64,000 bases of DNA from Micromussa lordhowensis (Eukaryota > Cnidaria > Anthozoa > Scleractinia > Lobophylliidae). The notes under the pieces are model-generated. The model worked only from the letters and a program-made list of their open reading frames with translations. It was not told the DNA's origin and did no database searches. The position numbers and the translations under genes were made by a program. This document shows positions 63,903-64,000 of this stretch, piece by piece. Location of the stretch: positions 6,943,217 through 7,007,216 of the forward strand of contig OZ026595.1 of assembly GCA_964020085.1 (NCBI GenBank), in the 5' to 3' direction. Each line of letters begins with the position of its first letter. The first letter of the stretch is position 1.

Positions 63903-64000
63903 CTGGGGTCGGTCCGGGTCCACATGCAAAGTTTCGGAGCTGCGCGAAATCTCGCACTATGCTAACCAGCCCGTTTGCTAATTAGCCGAACTTTGCGCGC
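63903..64000. repeat. Partial A half-monomer at the window edge
   Basis: Ninety-eight bases of half A, cut by the end of the window rather than by a real array boundary. The sequence is consensus throughout. Confidence 0.9.

Larger units (their letters stand above)
1..64000. repeat. Satellite DNA array, 294 bp dimeric unit, 218 full copies
   Basis: The same 294 bp unit runs head to tail from the first to the last base with no interruption and no unique sequence. Starting each unit at CTGGGGTCGG, the starts fall at 1, 295, 589 and so on. The register shifts only at seven 267 bp units, one 295 bp unit and two 293 bp units. Copies differ from the consensus at only a few bases each, so the array is highly homogeneous. 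Arrays of this length and purity are known from eukaryotic heterochromatin; position (centromeric, subtelomeric or other) cannot be read from the window. I do not recognise the family. No gene, transposon or RNA gene breaks the array, so every stretch longer than 300 bases without a gene holds this satellite. Confidence 0.98.

Noticed and set aside
1..64000. CRISPR array or bacterial repeat region
   Set aside because: There are no short conserved repeats with unique spacers; the entire 294 bp is conserved and no cas-like gene is present.
1..64000. Ribosomal intergenic spacer sub-repeats
   Set aside because: G+C-rich tandem repeats occur in rDNA spacers, but 64 kb without any rRNA gene is far longer than usual. 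A remote relationship is not excluded.
1..64000. Telomeric repeats or a subtelomere boundary
   Set aside because: No run of TTAGGG, TTTAGGG or similar short units is present on either strand.
1..64000. Transposon origin or insertions within the array
   Set aside because: No terminal repeats, target-site duplications or transposase/reverse transcriptase-like frames were seen. A satellite could descend from a transposon, but nothing here shows it.
1..64000. The higher-order pattern could be an assembly artefact
   Set aside because: Not excluded, but different block types with distinct private markers, single-base indels and irregular unit numbers are unlikely from simple mis-joining. Spanning long reads would settle it.

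Overview
The whole 64 kb window is one uninterrupted satellite DNA array. It holds no gene, RNA gene, mobile element, CRISPR array or unique flanking sequence that I can support. With the repeat phase set at base 1, it contains 218 complete copies of a 294 bp unit, all in the same orientation, plus a 98 bp partial copy (63903-64000) cut by the window edge. Each unit is a dimer of two diverged half-monomers: A (134 bp, first copy 1-134) and B (160 bp, first copy 135-294). A and B match at about 87% of aligned bases. The length difference comes from a net 26 bp segment present only in B. A and B alternate strictly across the window.

This scale of tandem repetition points to a eukaryotic chromosome, in pericentromeric, centromeric, subtelomeric or knob-type heterochromatin. 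I do not recognise the repeat family and cannot name the organism. The unit is about 56% G+C with 25 CpG sites, so CpG is not depleted. Many of the copy-to-copy differences are nevertheless C-to-T or G-to-A changes at CpG, as expected if the DNA is CpG-methylated and the array is young or constantly homogenised.

Layout. (1) 1-4116: 14 ordinary units; the last four match the end of the higher-order repeat that follows. (2) 4117-25149: five higher-order blocks, each starting with a shortened 267 bp unit: 4117-8499 (15 units), 8500-11707 (11), 11708-15796 (14), 15797-21060 (18), 21061-25149 (14). (3) 11708-21060 (9353 bp) is a super-repeat, copied again from 21061 to about 30680 with one 561 bp two-unit insertion and one unit lost. 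(4) 28035-64000: 122 consecutive units of exactly 294 bp, with shorter or overlapping higher-order periods: 882, 1176 and 1470 bp around 29.2-36.9 kb, 3822 bp around 39-44 kb, 1470 bp around 44-49 kb, and 6174 and 2352 bp around 50-62 kb.

No genes work together here. The content of the window is the record of satellite evolution: unequal exchange of whole units, conversion-like shuffling of markers, one deletion at a 4 bp direct repeat, and CpG decay. A 68-codon minus-strand open frame recurs in most units, but I judge it a by-product of a period divisible by three. Everything rests on reading the sequence by eye; unit counts and offsets come from landmark positions.
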